The notes beneath the pieces were generated by a model that saw only the letters and a list, made by a program, of their open reading frames with translations, was not told the DNA's origin and ran no database searches. This document shows positions 27,448 to 35,514 of a stretch of 64,000 nt of DNA, piece after piece; positions within the stretch are counted from its first letter, which is position 1; every line of letters starts with the position of its first letter. This DNA is from Sporomusa silvacetica DSM 10669 (GTDB lineage: Bacteria; Bacillota; Negativicutes; Sporomusales; Sporomusaceae), in NCBI RefSeq assembly GCF_002257705.1, contig NZ_LSLK01000060.1, positions 76,977-140,976 of the forward strand. Direction: 5' to 3'. A program made the translations under genes and the position numbers.

Positions 27448-28377
27448 ATGGATATACGCGGTCTACGTTCTTTTATAACTGTTGCACAGTGCCTCAGCTT
27501 CACCGAAGCTGCTAAACGAATCTATATCGGACAATCGGCTCTAAGTAAACAGATTGCCGAGCTTGAAGAAGAATTAGGGGTCGAATTGTTTATCCGTCAC
27601 CACCGTTCGCTTGAACTAACACCAGCCGGGAAAACTTTATTACGTGAAGGCAATAGTCTTATCGTGAAGGTGGGCGAAGTCATTGAAAAGACCCGGCAAG
27701 CCCAACGCGGCATACGCGGCAACCTAAAAATTGGTTGTTTTGGAATCGAAGGTGTTTTTCTTCCTCATGCCCTGAAACGCTTCAAGGCACTTTACCCTCA
27801 AATAAGCATAGATATTCGTATCCTCACCCTCAAAATGATTGAGGATGAATTGGAACAGGAAGAATTAGATCTTGGTTTTGTTGTCATGCTCGGGAATAAT
27901 TTAAAATCTTCCCGGTTTATGCAGCGTTTAATTCACCGTTGTCCCTTATGTTTTCTTTTGCCTAATAATCACCCTTATGCTGATGAAGCCTTGATTGATA
28001 TCTCGGTTTTAGCACAAGACCCTTTTATCCTGCTTCATGAAACAGAATGCAGGCAAGGATATGACTGGTTTATCGATTTTTGTGGGAAACGGGGATTCAC
28101 ACCAAATATACCCATTAAATCAACTCGTATGGAAAGTATCTATTGGTTAGTGGAAGCAGGTATGGGTGTTTCCTTTATGTTAAAAGATCCGAAGTTAAAC
28201 CTGGCTGTTCCCCCTAGCATTTCTGTCGTCGGCATGCAAGGAGAGGATGCTTATAATAACATTATGGCTACCTGGAAACAGGAGCACCACAACCCTGCTA
28301 TCTCACTATTTTTGAAGGTACTTGATAATATAGCTGTTGGATTACAAAGTGACTGTAGCGAGCACCACAACCACTAA
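27448..28377 (+). CDS. LysR-family regulator 2
   Basis: The product is 309 aa from the ATG at 27448, which has GAGGAGG upstream; a start 12 codons earlier lacks such a site. It has the winged HTH (LRSFITVAQCLSFTEAAKRI, GQSALSKQIAELEEELGV) and the LysR effector domain. It is a paralogue of LysR 1 with the same position relative to a URO-D methyltransferase. Expected targets are methyltransferase 3 and porin 2, whose upstream regions share a 42-bp element. Confidence 0.92.
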   Translation: MDIRGLRSFITVAQCLSFTEAAKRIYIGQSALSKQIAELEEELGVELFIRHHRSLELTPAGKTLLREGNSLIVKVGEVIEKTRQAQRGIRGNLKIGCFGIEGVFLPHALKRFKALYPQISIDIRILTLKMIEDELEQEELDLGFVVMLGNNLKSSRFMQRLIHRCPLCFLLPNNHPYADEALIDISVLAQDPFILLHETECRQGYDWFIDFCGKRGFTPNIPIKSTRMESIYWLVEAGMGVSFMLKDPKLNLAVPPSISVVGMQGEDAYNNIMATWKQEHHNPAISLFLKVLDNIAVGLQSDCSEHHNH

Positions 28378-28429
28378 ACAGGCAGCTGCTTCCACTCTTC
28401 TGAGAGATTCTTGGCTGTTACCCTGCAAC

Positions 28430-29734
28430 TTAGAAAACCCAGGTTAACTGACTAATCAAGAATTTCTGACTTTTGTCGGCTAAACCATCACCGCCTACTT
28501 TTATAGCTTCCAAATCTCCATAGATGAACGAAAGCATCGCGTGTGGCGCAACTGTTACTTCAACCCCGTACTCAAAACCTTTTACATCATTGATACTGCT
28601 GCCCTGAGCAGGATATGTCCAGTTATTTGGAGCTGATAATGCACCAGTATATTGATGCGAATCAAAACCATTGTCACCTTTCCGGTAACCTACCCATGCA
28701 CCTGCTGACCCTACTGCGAAGGGATTTGCACCTTTATATTTTGCTTTGATATACATTCCCTTAGGAGAATTGCCATCATTTACAGCTTTAGCATTGACTG
28801 CAGTGTTTACACCATACTCACCTTTCAGGTTGATATTAGGTATCCCGGTATATTCTAATCCCACTGCTTTTGAATTATAATATTCTTTATGTTTGTCGGA
28901 ATTATAAGCAAATAGCATGCTTGTATGTTCGTTCAGTTTAAATTGCGTATCGGCTAACAGCCAGGAGTAATCTGTTTTTTTACCAGAATAAATAGTTGTT
29001 TTTACATCTTTGCCGAAGCTTACTTTTCCGCCATCCAGGTAGGGCGCACTAAATAATAATCCTTTGCCAATTGTTGGAGCAAATCTTCCTGCGGCCCACT
29101 CAAAGTTACCATTTTTGCTGGCATAGTACGCTTCCTCAAACTCCATCGGACTATCAGTTCTCGTATCGCCTCCTATAGAGTCATTTCCGATTATTGCATG
29201 AAAATAATGATTGCTGTCAAACTTTTTATCTATAAACACGTACAAAGCTGAGCGGATCTCCGATTTATCAGTTGGTTGACCAGTATAATACGGGTCACCG
29301 CCAAGCGCTGCGTCAGGTACAAGTGAACGCGGATTCTTGGTCCATTCATGCCTGATTTGTGCAACGCCAGTGATTTTCAAACTATTGGCATCTTTATCTT
29401 CCAGGTTCTTAACACGTACACCTAAACCTGACAATTCTTTAGAAAATTCAGTTGATAGCTTCTCCAGTAACGCCTTGTTTTCGGCATTAGCCTTATCTTC
29501 CTTCGTTAGTGCATTAGCCACAATAAGCGCCATTTCATACCTGGTCATAGTTTTATCACCGCGGAAAGTACCGTCGCCAACACCATCGACTATACCGGCA
29601 TTAGCTAGTTTGGTTACGGCATCATACGCCCAGTGCTTAGACGGAAGGTCGCTAAAGCTGCTGTCTGCAGCAAATGCCATATTGGAAATACAGAAAATCA
29701 TCATAATAACTAAAGCAATTAACGGCTTTTTCAT
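28430..29734 (-). CDS. SLH-domain outer-membrane porin (OmpM-type) 2
   Basis: The product is about 434 aa from the ATG at 29734, which follows GGTGGGGGAA. It has a signal peptide (MKKPLIALVIMMIFCISNMA), an SLH domain (FSDLPSKHWAYDAVTKL to TRYEMALIVANAL), a short coiled coil (LSGLGVRVKNLEDKD) and a beta-barrel with a C-terminal aromatic (LTWVF). It shares architecture with porin 1. It is transcribed convergently toward lysR 2 and lies next to methyltransferase module 2. A shared upstream element argues for common control with methyltransferase 3 and a role in uptake of that module's substrate. Confidence 0.9.
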   Translation of the reverse strand: MKKPLIALVIMMIFCISNMAFAADSSFSDLPSKHWAYDAVTKLANAGIVDGVGDGTFRGDKTMTRYEMALIVANALTKEDKANAENKALLEKLSTEFSKELSGLGVRVKNLEDKDANSLKITGVAQIRHEWTKNPRSLVPDAALGGDPYYTGQPTDKSEIRSALYVFIDKKFDSNHYFHAIIGNDSIGGDTRTDSPMEFEEAYYASKNGNFEWAAGRFAPTIGKGLLFSAPYLDGGKVSFGKDVKTTIYSGKKTDYSWLLADTQFKLNEHTSMLFAYNSDKHKEYYNSKAVGLEYTGIPNINLKGEYGVNTAVNAKAVNDGNSPKGMYIKAKYKGANPFAVGSAGAWVGYRKGDNGFDSHQYTGALSAPNNWTYPAQGSSINDVKGFEYGVEVTVAPHAMLSFIYGDLEAIKVGGDGLADKSQKFLISQLTWVF

Positions 29735-29941
29735 TATTTCCCCCACCTGTTCTTTTAGTTTTTTTAGATTGTTCTACTGTAGGAAATGTTTGCTAGCACG
29801 AATCCAATTACATAAATCCCCCCTTGCATTAACTTGATACTAGGTAAGCCTATGCATGAGACAACACTTTTACATTCACATAACATAGTGCAATCTTGCA
29901 TGCATTTCATATCATATATGTTATCCGCATATACCAATCGT

Positions 29942-29983
29942 CGTCAAATTCCTATAATTCCGAAAACTATGCCCAACAATCAT
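29942..29983. promoter_or_regulatory. 42-bp regulatory element, copy B (porin 2)
   Basis: GTCAAATTCCTATAATTCC starts the second copy of the element at 27319-27360. It has the same orientation relative to the minus-strand gene it precedes and lies about 208 bp upstream of the porin 2 start. No gene is seen in the surrounding 29740-30045. Confidence 0.65.
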
Positions 29984-30049
29984 ACTAAACTATTTATTTT
30001 TTTACATAAATCGCCAATATTCTTTCGACTAGGAGACAGTCTGGAGTAT

Positions 30050-30097
30050 AAAAAAGTTCTGAACCCATTAAATATAACGGATTCAGAACTTTTTTCT
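30050..30097 (-). terminator. terminator of the corrinoid/DUF1638 operon
   Basis: AAAAAAGTTCTGAA and TTCAGAACTTTTTT form a 14-bp stem around a 17-nt loop. It works in both directions. Confidence 0.88.
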
Positions 30098-30105
30098 TTG
30101 TGTTT

Positions 30106-30819
30106 TTACTTATTGGCACACAATTGTAAGGCTATAGTTTGACTAAACTCCTGCTGACTACTACCACTGCAAATATCACTCATTGCAACAGATTTTCCTG
30201 GTTCCAGGACCAAAAATTCCTCATCCCATTCCCCTTGCAGCAGCTTGTAAAACAAACGCAGCGAACCAGGAGTGACTTCATGACACATATTGAGCCGTTC
30301 AGCAAACTCTTTGGTCTGTGGTAATACATTTTCAACCGGATAAGCACCTGTATCAATCAACATAAAGCGTTTATAATGTCCCAGCATGATTTTCATTATC
30401 TTGGCGGTTCTAGACTGCCCATAGCGCTTGATACAACGGTCATATTCTCTAAGCAGATTATCCTCATACTCCAACCAACCTTGAGTTAGAAAGTACGTTC
30501 CCATTTCCTTGGCTATATTTTTTCTGGCTTCACAAGATCCCAAGAGCAAAGGGATGCAATCATCGACCTTGGGAAGCACCAGTTTGGTCTTATCAGACTT
30601 AATACCCAGCAGACTATTGCCGCAATAGCCAAATAACAGTAGGATTACATCAACATTATCAATCCGATTGATCTCTTCTTGAATTCTTTTATGCAATAAT
30701 TCGGGTGTTTTGTGTAGCCCGGATTCAACATAAATGATAGTGAAATCTACCCTGGTCTCTTTGATTGCCAAGGTAAGTTCCGCCTTGAGTGTCTGGCATG
30801 CTAATATTGCCGTCCTCAA
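30106..30819 (-). CDS. DUF1638 protein of corrinoid methyltransferase systems
   Basis: The product is 237 aa, starting with TTG behind AGGAAGTGA. It begins TAILACQTLKAEL and contains the conserved blocks LLFGYCGNSLLGI and DDCIPLLLGS, with cysteines C8 and others. DUF1638 proteins repeatedly neighbour corrinoid proteins and URO-D or MttB methyltransferases in acetogens and methanogens. A methyltransfer accessory or second-component role has been proposed from that context, without a defined reaction. Here it follows the corrinoid protein by 13 nt in an operon led by a GntR regulator. Confidence 0.78.
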   Translation of the reverse strand: MRTAILACQTLKAELTLAIKETRVDFTIIYVESGLHKTPELLHKRIQEEINRIDNVDVILLLFGYCGNSLLGIKSDKTKLVLPKVDDCIPLLLGSCEARKNIAKEMGTYFLTQGWLEYEDNLLREYDRCIKRYGQSRTAKIMKIMLGHYKRFMLIDTGAYPVENVLPQTKEFAERLNMCHEVTPGSLRLFYKLLQGEWDEEFLVLEPGKSVAMSDICSGSSQQEFSQTIALQLCANK

Positions 30820-30832
30820 CTGCTCACTTCCT

Positions 30833-31489
30833 TTACGAAGATTGCATAATTCTCTTATTATTCACAAGAATGTTCCGGCATAATTCGTTTACCTTGGTAC
30901 AGTCAGTAGCCCAATAATCGGCTCCTGTATAGTTTTTTACACTTTCATTGACCAATCCACCAATGATGACCGTAGTTCGGGAACGAAGTCCGGTTTCTTT
31001 CAGCAACGCAATTGTATTTTTCATGGAATCAAAAGCCTCGGTAATAAGTCCAGTTAAACAGACAACCCGGCTATTATACTGTTCAATAGCTTCAATAAAT
31101 TTGGGTCCAGGTACATCAACCCCTAAATCACAGATGTCAAAACCGTTATAACGCATAATACCTGTTGTGATATTTTTGCCAATGTCGTGAATATCATCTT
31201 CAACCGTTCCGAAAACAACAGTGGGATATGAAACTACAGCTGTGACCACCCTATCTTGATTTACCAGGGTCAGCACATCTTTAAAAATTTCAGAAGCCAT
31301 AATTAGGTCTGATAAAAAATACTCGCCTTTACTGTAAAGCTCTCCTACCCGGTCAGTCCCTATTCTAATTTCTTCCAATAGAACATAGGGATTAATCCCC
31401 ATCTGGAGACCTTGTTTAACTAGATTCATCACCATGGTTTCGTCCAGTCTAGCCATAGCACCAACTAGCATCTTTTGGATTTTTAGCAT
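30833..31489 (-). CDS. corrinoid (B12-binding) methyl-carrier protein
   Basis: The product has 218 aa. It has an N-terminal helical cap domain (1-85) and a Rossmann-like cobalamin domain with the signature DIHDIG (D99-x-H101-x-x-G104; the His is the lower cobalt ligand), followed by GLITEAF and IIGGLV at the expected spacings. Family members (MtaC/MtbC/MttC/MtvC) shuttle a methyl group from a substrate-specific methyltransferase to a second methyltransferase. It is the only corrinoid protein in the window, so it is the natural partner for the three URO-D proteins. Its start is 4 nt after the GntR stop. Confidence 0.92.
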   Translation of the reverse strand: MLKIQKMLVGAMARLDETMVMNLVKQGLQMGINPYVLLEEIRIGTDRVGELYSKGEYFLSDLIMASEIFKDVLTLVNQDRVVTAVVSYPTVVFGTVEDDIHDIGKNITTGIMRYNGFDICDLGVDVPGPKFIEAIEQYNSRVVCLTGLITEAFDSMKNTIALLKETGLRSRTTVIIGGLVNESVKNYTGADYWATDCTKVNELCRNILVNNKRIMQSS

Positions 31490-31493
31490 AATC

Positions 31494-32222
31494 TCACAAC
31501 CTTCCTGAAAGTGGGTATGAGGTAGCCTTTAATTCAAATCGGTCTTTGTGACAAACCATAATGGATACACCCAGCGGTTTATCCTCTTTAGAATAAATAA
31601 CTTGTTTTACTACCAGTGCCGGTAGTACTTCCTCTGTTTCTAACAATTTAGCCTGCTCAGCAGACAAAACTGCCACCGATATTACCATATCATTGCGAAC
31701 AGGTACACTATCCTGATGTTTAGCAACCAATTCAGGGAAATCCGCATATTCCAGTTGTGTTTCCAATAGCGGTTTTCCTTTTTGGTACCGCAGGAATTTT
31801 TCCTCAATCGCCACAGGTAACTGATCTTTGAACAGTAAGCGTTTTACTGCAATAACATTTGTCTCCCCAGAGAGGCCCAATTCATGAGCTAATTCCAAGT
31901 TATTACGAATTAAGTTGACGCTTACAAGCTTATACCGGAGCTGTTCTTTGCTGACACCACTATTCGTTAGATCAATAACCAACTGATTTAGGCGGGGACG
32001 GGTAACAAAACTACCTTTGCCTTTAATTGTATCAATTAAACCAGCTTCTGCCAGCAGAGCAATGCCTTGCCGTACAGTCATCCGACTTATGGCGTATTGC
32101 TCGCCGAGCTGTGCCTCTGTCGGAATCAATTCCCCGTCCTTTAACACACCAGCTTCAATTTGCTGTTTAATGTCGTCAGCTAAACGGTAATACACCGGTA
32201 TCAGGTTCTCACGACTTCTCAT
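31494..32222 (-). CDS. GntR-family (HutC/UTRA) regulator
   Basis: The product is 242 aa. The N-terminal winged HTH (PVYYRLADDIKQQIEAGVL, IPTEAQLGEQYAISRMTVRQ) is followed by a UTRA effector domain (about 90-240). It is the first gene of the operon with the corrinoid protein and DUF1638. Two 13-bp direct repeats in its own promoter, one between -35 and -10, suggest autorepression relieved by a small molecule bound to the UTRA domain. Confidence 0.9.
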   Translation of the reverse strand: MRSRENLIPVYYRLADDIKQQIEAGVLKDGELIPTEAQLGEQYAISRMTVRQGIALLAEAGLIDTIKGKGSFVTRPRLNQLVIDLTNSGVSKEQLRYKLVSVNLIRNNLELAHELGLSGETNVIAVKRLLFKDQLPVAIEEKFLRYQKGKPLLETQLEYADFPELVAKHQDSVPVRNDMVISVAVLSAEQAKLLETEEVLPALVVKQVIYSKEDKPLGVSIMVCHKDRFELKATSYPLSGRL

Positions 32223-32235
32223 AATACCCTTCCTT

Positions 32236-32309
32236 CGAAAGCTAATACTGTCTATTTAGCAATCTATACATCTATATACAGTTTACACGAAAGCTAATAC
32301 ATGTGTCAA
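32236..32309 (-). promoter_or_regulatory. gntR promoter with paired 13-bp operator-like repeats
   Basis: On the minus strand TTGACA (32309-32304) and TAAACT (32285-32280) are spaced by 18 bp. CGAAAGCTAATAC (plus-strand reading) occurs at 32288-32300 inside the spacer and again at 32236-32248 in the leader, 52 bp apart, about five helical turns. Between them lies TGTATA-TAGA-TGTATA on the minus strand. Confidence 0.65.
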
Positions 32310-32356
32310 TTTTTCATTACATAACATCTAAAAAAATTCGAGCTTTTTAATAAGAA

Positions 32357-32461
32357 AAGACTTGGCTTGTGCCAAGTCCTTTAGGACGCCGGCAGAAGCT
32401 GCCTGTGCCCTTTAGGGGTATAGTCGTTCAATCCAGGGAAAGTTAACCTTTCCATCTGGAC
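32357..32461. repeat. RNA-like intergenic repeat, copy 2 (long form)
   Basis: Same sequence as 23873-23958 with an extra internal piece: GGCAG-AAG-CTGCC closes a hairpin and GCCCTTTAGGGG adds another. It lies between the terminator of the his operon and the gntR promoter. The end GACTTGGC/GCCAAGTC hairpin is followed on the minus strand by TTTTCTTATT. Confidence 0.7.
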
Positions 32462-32465
32462 GAAA

Positions 32466-32505
32466 AATGCCTTGGACTTCTGACTGCTAAGTTCCAAGGC
32501 TTCTT
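32466..32505 (-). terminator. terminator of the his operon
   Basis: GCCTTGGA and TCCAAGGC (32469-32500) form the stem around a 16-nt loop. On the minus strand ATTTTTCG follows. Confidence 0.8.
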
Positions 32506-32540
32506 CGGCTATTAAATCTGTAGCTATATATATATAGCTA

Positions 32541-33194
32541 TTATTTCCGGCGCTTTTTCAGTTCTTCAAACAGCTCACTTGGCGTAATATTGTGGTTGGC
32601 TAAGAGTACCAGGCAGTGATACCAAAGATCCGCCATTTCATACAGAATCTCAGCTTTGTCGTTATTCTTCGATGCAATAATGGTTTCGGCAGCTTCTTCA
32701 CCGACTTTTTTCAAAATCTTATCCTGTCCTTTTTCAAACAGGTAATTGGTATAAGAGCCCTCTTTAGGGTTATGTTTGCGGTCGTTGATGACATTATAAA
32801 GCTCATATAATACACCAGCCAGCGGCTCATTATATACTTTATCCGGATCAAACAGTTTTGCCGCCTGCTCGGTATCAGCATCTAGTCTGCGGCTAAAGCA
32901 GGAGAACGTTCCTTCATGACAAGCTGCGCCGGTTTGGCTTACTTTAACTAAAATAGTGTCTGCGTCACAGTCATAATACATTTCTTTAACAATCTGTACA
33001 TGACCGGAGGTTTCACCTTTCTGCCAGAGCGCACGGCGGCTGCGGCTATAAAACCAGGTTACACCGCTTTCCAGTGTTTTGCTCAATGCCTCGGCATTCA
33101 TGTAGGCTAACATCAACACCGTTCCGGAAACTTCATCTTGAATAATTGCCGGCACTAGGCCGTTAGCATCATATTTTATAGTATCTATATTCAT
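32541..33194 (-). CDS. hisIE: bifunctional phosphoribosyl-AMP cyclohydrolase / phosphoribosyl-ATP pyrophosphatase
   Basis: The product is 217 aa. HisI domain (1-115): GTVLMLAYMNAEAL, WFYSRSRRALWQKGE, the metal-binding DCDADT and the Cys motif CHEGTFSCF. HisE domain (about 125-217): LYELYNVINDR and KVGEEAAETIIA. It performs steps 2 and 3 of histidine synthesis, from PR-ATP to ProFAR. It overlaps the hisF stop by 4 nt and is the last gene of the operon. Confidence 0.96.
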   Translation of the reverse strand: MNIDTIKYDANGLVPAIIQDEVSGTVLMLAYMNAEALSKTLESGVTWFYSRSRRALWQKGETSGHVQIVKEMYYDCDADTILVKVSQTGAACHEGTFSCFSRRLDADTEQAAKLFDPDKVYNEPLAGVLYELYNVINDRKHNPKEGSYTNYLFEKGQDKILKKVGEEAAETIIASKNNDKAEILYEMADLWYHCLVLLANHNITPSELFEELKKRRK

Positions 33195-33949
33195 AATCTC
33201 ATTTCTACCCCCCGTGATCTAAGATATTCTTTAACCTGCCCTACAGTAAATTGACCATAATGAAACACCGACGCTGCCAGTACTGCATCGGCCTTCCCGG
33301 CTGTTAATACGTCATAAAAATGTTCCATCTCGCCTGCACCACCAGATGCAATAACCGGTACATTGACAGCCTCAGAAACCGCCTTGGTAAGGAGAATATC
33401 ATAGCCATCTTTGGTGCCGTCTTTATCCATACTTGTTAGGAGAATTTCTCCGGCTCCCAGCTCAGTGGCCCGCTTGACCCATTCTAACACATCAATGCCT
33501 GTCGGTGTCCGACCGCCATTAACATATACTTCCCAGGTATCCTGGCCGGATTTGCGAGCATCGACGGCCAGCACAATACACTGGCGGCCAAAACGTTTAG
33601 CACCTTCGGCCAAGAGTTCAGGGTTTTTGACGGCGGCCGTATTAAGGGAAACCTTATCGGCCCCAGCTTTAAGCATTGTCCTGATATCCTCTACAGTACG
33701 GATACCACCACCCACAGTAAAGGGAATAAATACTTCAGCGGCTACCTGCTGCACTACGTCTACTATGGTCTTACGCTCATCAGATGAAGCTGTAATATCT
33801 AAGAAAACCAGTTCATCAGCTAGTTTACCATCATATACCTTGGCTAGTTCCACCGGGTCGCCAGCATCTCGTAAACCAACGAAATTTGTGCCTTTTACCA
33901 CCCGCCCGTCTTTGACATCCAGACAAGGAATAATTCGTTTGGTATACAT
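33191..33949 (-). CDS. hisF: imidazole glycerol phosphate synthase, cyclase subunit
   Basis: The product is 252 aa, a (beta/alpha)8 barrel. CLDVKDGRVVKG carries the first catalytic Asp and LAVDAR the second; phosphate-binding loops are GGGIRT and SGGAGEM. With HisH it converts PRFAR and ammonia to imidazole glycerol phosphate and AICAR. Its ATG overlaps the hisA stop, so translation is coupled. Confidence 0.97.
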   Translation of the reverse strand: MYTKRIIPCLDVKDGRVVKGTNFVGLRDAGDPVELAKVYDGKLADELVFLDITASSDERKTIVDVVQQVAAEVFIPFTVGGGIRTVEDIRTMLKAGADKVSLNTAAVKNPELLAEGAKRFGRQCIVLAVDARKSGQDTWEVYVNGGRTPTGIDVLEWVKRATELGAGEILLTSMDKDGTKDGYDILLTKAVSEAVNVPVIASGGAGEMEHFYDVLTAGKADAVLAASVFHYGQFTVGQVKEYLRSRGVEMRL

Positions 33950-34686
33950 TAAGCTCTGCCCTCCTTTGCCAGACGAATAGCTGCTGCTACATCAACGGCA
34001 CCAGTGTAGATGGCCTTGCCGACAATAACACCTTCAATACCGCCCTCAGCATTAGCTGCTTTGAGGGCCGTAATATCGTCAATACTTTTCACTCCGCCAG
34101 AGGCAATAACCGGAATACCGGCGGCCTTAGCCAGCGAGGCGGTTGCCGCCACATTAACACCCTGCAGAGTGCCATCCCGCGATATGTCAGTGTAAACGAT
34201 GCGAGCCACACCAGCATCAGCCATCTTCTTGGCTAGTTCCTCTGCGCCCACACCGCCAGATACTTCCCAGCCATCTACAGCCGCCTGACCATCGCGAGCG
34301 TCAATACCCACAACAATCTGACTGCCAAACTGGCGGCAGGCCTCCCGCACCAGTTCGGGGCTACGAACGGCAACAGAACCTAGAATAACCCGGCTAACGC
34401 CGGCTTTAAGTACTTGTTCTATATTGGCAAGCGTGCGAATGCCGCCGCCTAGTTGTACCGGAATACTCACTGTCTCTACGATAGTGCGGACTACTTCAAG
34501 ATTAACCGATTTGCCGGCTAATGCGCCGTCCAAGTCAACGACATGGAGGTACTCAGCCCCGGCAGCCGCCCACTTGCGGGCCATATCAGCAGGATTATCG
34601 GCAAATACTGTTTCCTTATCAAAACGTCCTTCGGTTAGGCGAACGCAGCGTCCACCGCGAATATCGATGGCCGGATAGATAATCAT
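33949..34686 (-). CDS. hisA: ProFAR isomerase
   Basis: The product is 245 aa, a (beta/alpha)8 barrel related to HisF. AIDIRGGRCVRL has the catalytic Asp, IDARDGQ the region of the second, and GGGIRT and SGGVKS bind phosphate. It isomerises ProFAR to PRFAR, step 4. The ribosome site GAGGAG precedes the ATG. An inserted 124-bp repeat separates it from hisH. Confidence 0.97.
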   Translation of the reverse strand: MIIYPAIDIRGGRCVRLTEGRFDKETVFADNPADMARKWAAAGAEYLHVVDLDGALAGKSVNLEVVRTIVETVSIPVQLGGGIRTLANIEQVLKAGVSRVILGSVAVRSPELVREACRQFGSQIVVGIDARDGQAAVDGWEVSGGVGAEELAKKMADAGVARIVYTDISRDGTLQGVNVAATASLAKAAGIPVIASGGVKSIDDITALKAANAEGGIEGVIVGKAIYTGAVDVAAAIRLAKEGRA

Positions 34687-34701
34687 AATCTCAACTCCTC
34701 A

Positions 34702-34825
34702 GAGACTGTCCCCAAACACTCATCTGCGTTGTTGCTCCTGCGAGCGCTCGCTCAACGTACCAACCCAGTACGCCTTCGCTCCCGTTCTCGTCGCGCCTAG
34801 CATCTAAGCATTGGGAACCAGTCTC
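34702..34825. repeat. MITE/REP-like repeat between hisH and hisA
   Basis: Ends are inverted repeats: GAGACTG-TCCCCAA and TTGGGAACCAGTCTC. Inside are the palindrome GCGAGCGCTCGC enclosed by CGTTG/CAACG, and a GTAC-CAACCCA-GTAC hairpin. It fills almost the whole hisH-hisA gap (about 160 bp) in an otherwise tightly packed operon, so it is an insertion. Confidence 0.65.
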
Positions 34826-34846
34826 ACATATTAAGGTAGTGTGTTT

Positions 34847-35482
34847 CTAAACACACTTTAAAAAGTTAGTCAAAATAGCCAATCCTGCTGCACTTGATTT
34901 TTCGGGATGGAACTGCACAGCCTGCACATTACCACAGCCTACAGCAGCTGTAATAGCGCCACCATACTCAGTCACAGCGGTAACGACTTCCTGCTTCTCC
35001 GGCACAGCATGATAGCTGTGAACGAAATAGACATAAGGATTTGCTGGCAATCCGGTAAATAACGGACTTGGTGTTTTAAACACCAAGCTGTTCCAGCCCA
35101 TATGGGGAATCTTAAGCGCAGGAGCAATAATTTTCCGTACCATTCCTGATAAAATTCCTAGTCCTGGAACACCAGGGTCTTCTTCACTGCCATCAAATAA
35201 CAATTGCAGCCCCAGGCAAATGCCAAGAAAAGGTGTGCCCCGCCCAGCCACTTCTTTAATAGTATCAACAAGGCCATAGCTGTTCAAATTAGCCATACAA
35301 TCACCAAAGGCTCCGACCCCGGGCAGTACTACCTTGGCGGCACTACTGATGACTGCCGGATCGCTGGTAACAACGATATTATATTGACTAGCATTTTCGG
35401 CGTTTAACTTGGCTAAGGCCTTGGACACACTGTGCAGGTTGCCCATACCATAATCAATAATTGTTAAGGTTTTAAGCGCCAT
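34847..35482 (-). CDS. hisH: imidazole glycerol phosphate synthase, glutamine amidotransferase subunit
   Basis: The product is 211 aa of the class I glutamine amidotransferases. The nucleophile is in FLGICLGLQLL and the catalytic His-Glu in VQFHPEKS. It supplies ammonia to HisF. I start at the ATG at 35482, seven bases after AAAGGAGG; a GTG directly before it is the alternative. Confidence 0.96.
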   Translation of the reverse strand: MALKTLTIIDYGMGNLHSVSKALAKLNAENASQYNIVVTSDPAVISSAAKVVLPGVGAFGDCMANLNSYGLVDTIKEVAGRGTPFLGICLGLQLLFDGSEEDPGVPGLGILSGMVRKIIAPALKIPHMGWNSLVFKTPSPLFTGLPANPYVYFVHSYHAVPEKQEVVTAVTEYGGAITAAVGCGNVQAVQFHPEKSSAAGLAILTNFLKCV

Positions 35483-35514
35483 CACTGCGCCTCCTTTATT
35501 CTAATAACCTTCCC

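Noticed and set aside
29834..30142. 102-codon plus-strand frame
   Set aside because: Crosses the porin 2 regulatory element and a terminator, and has no family features.
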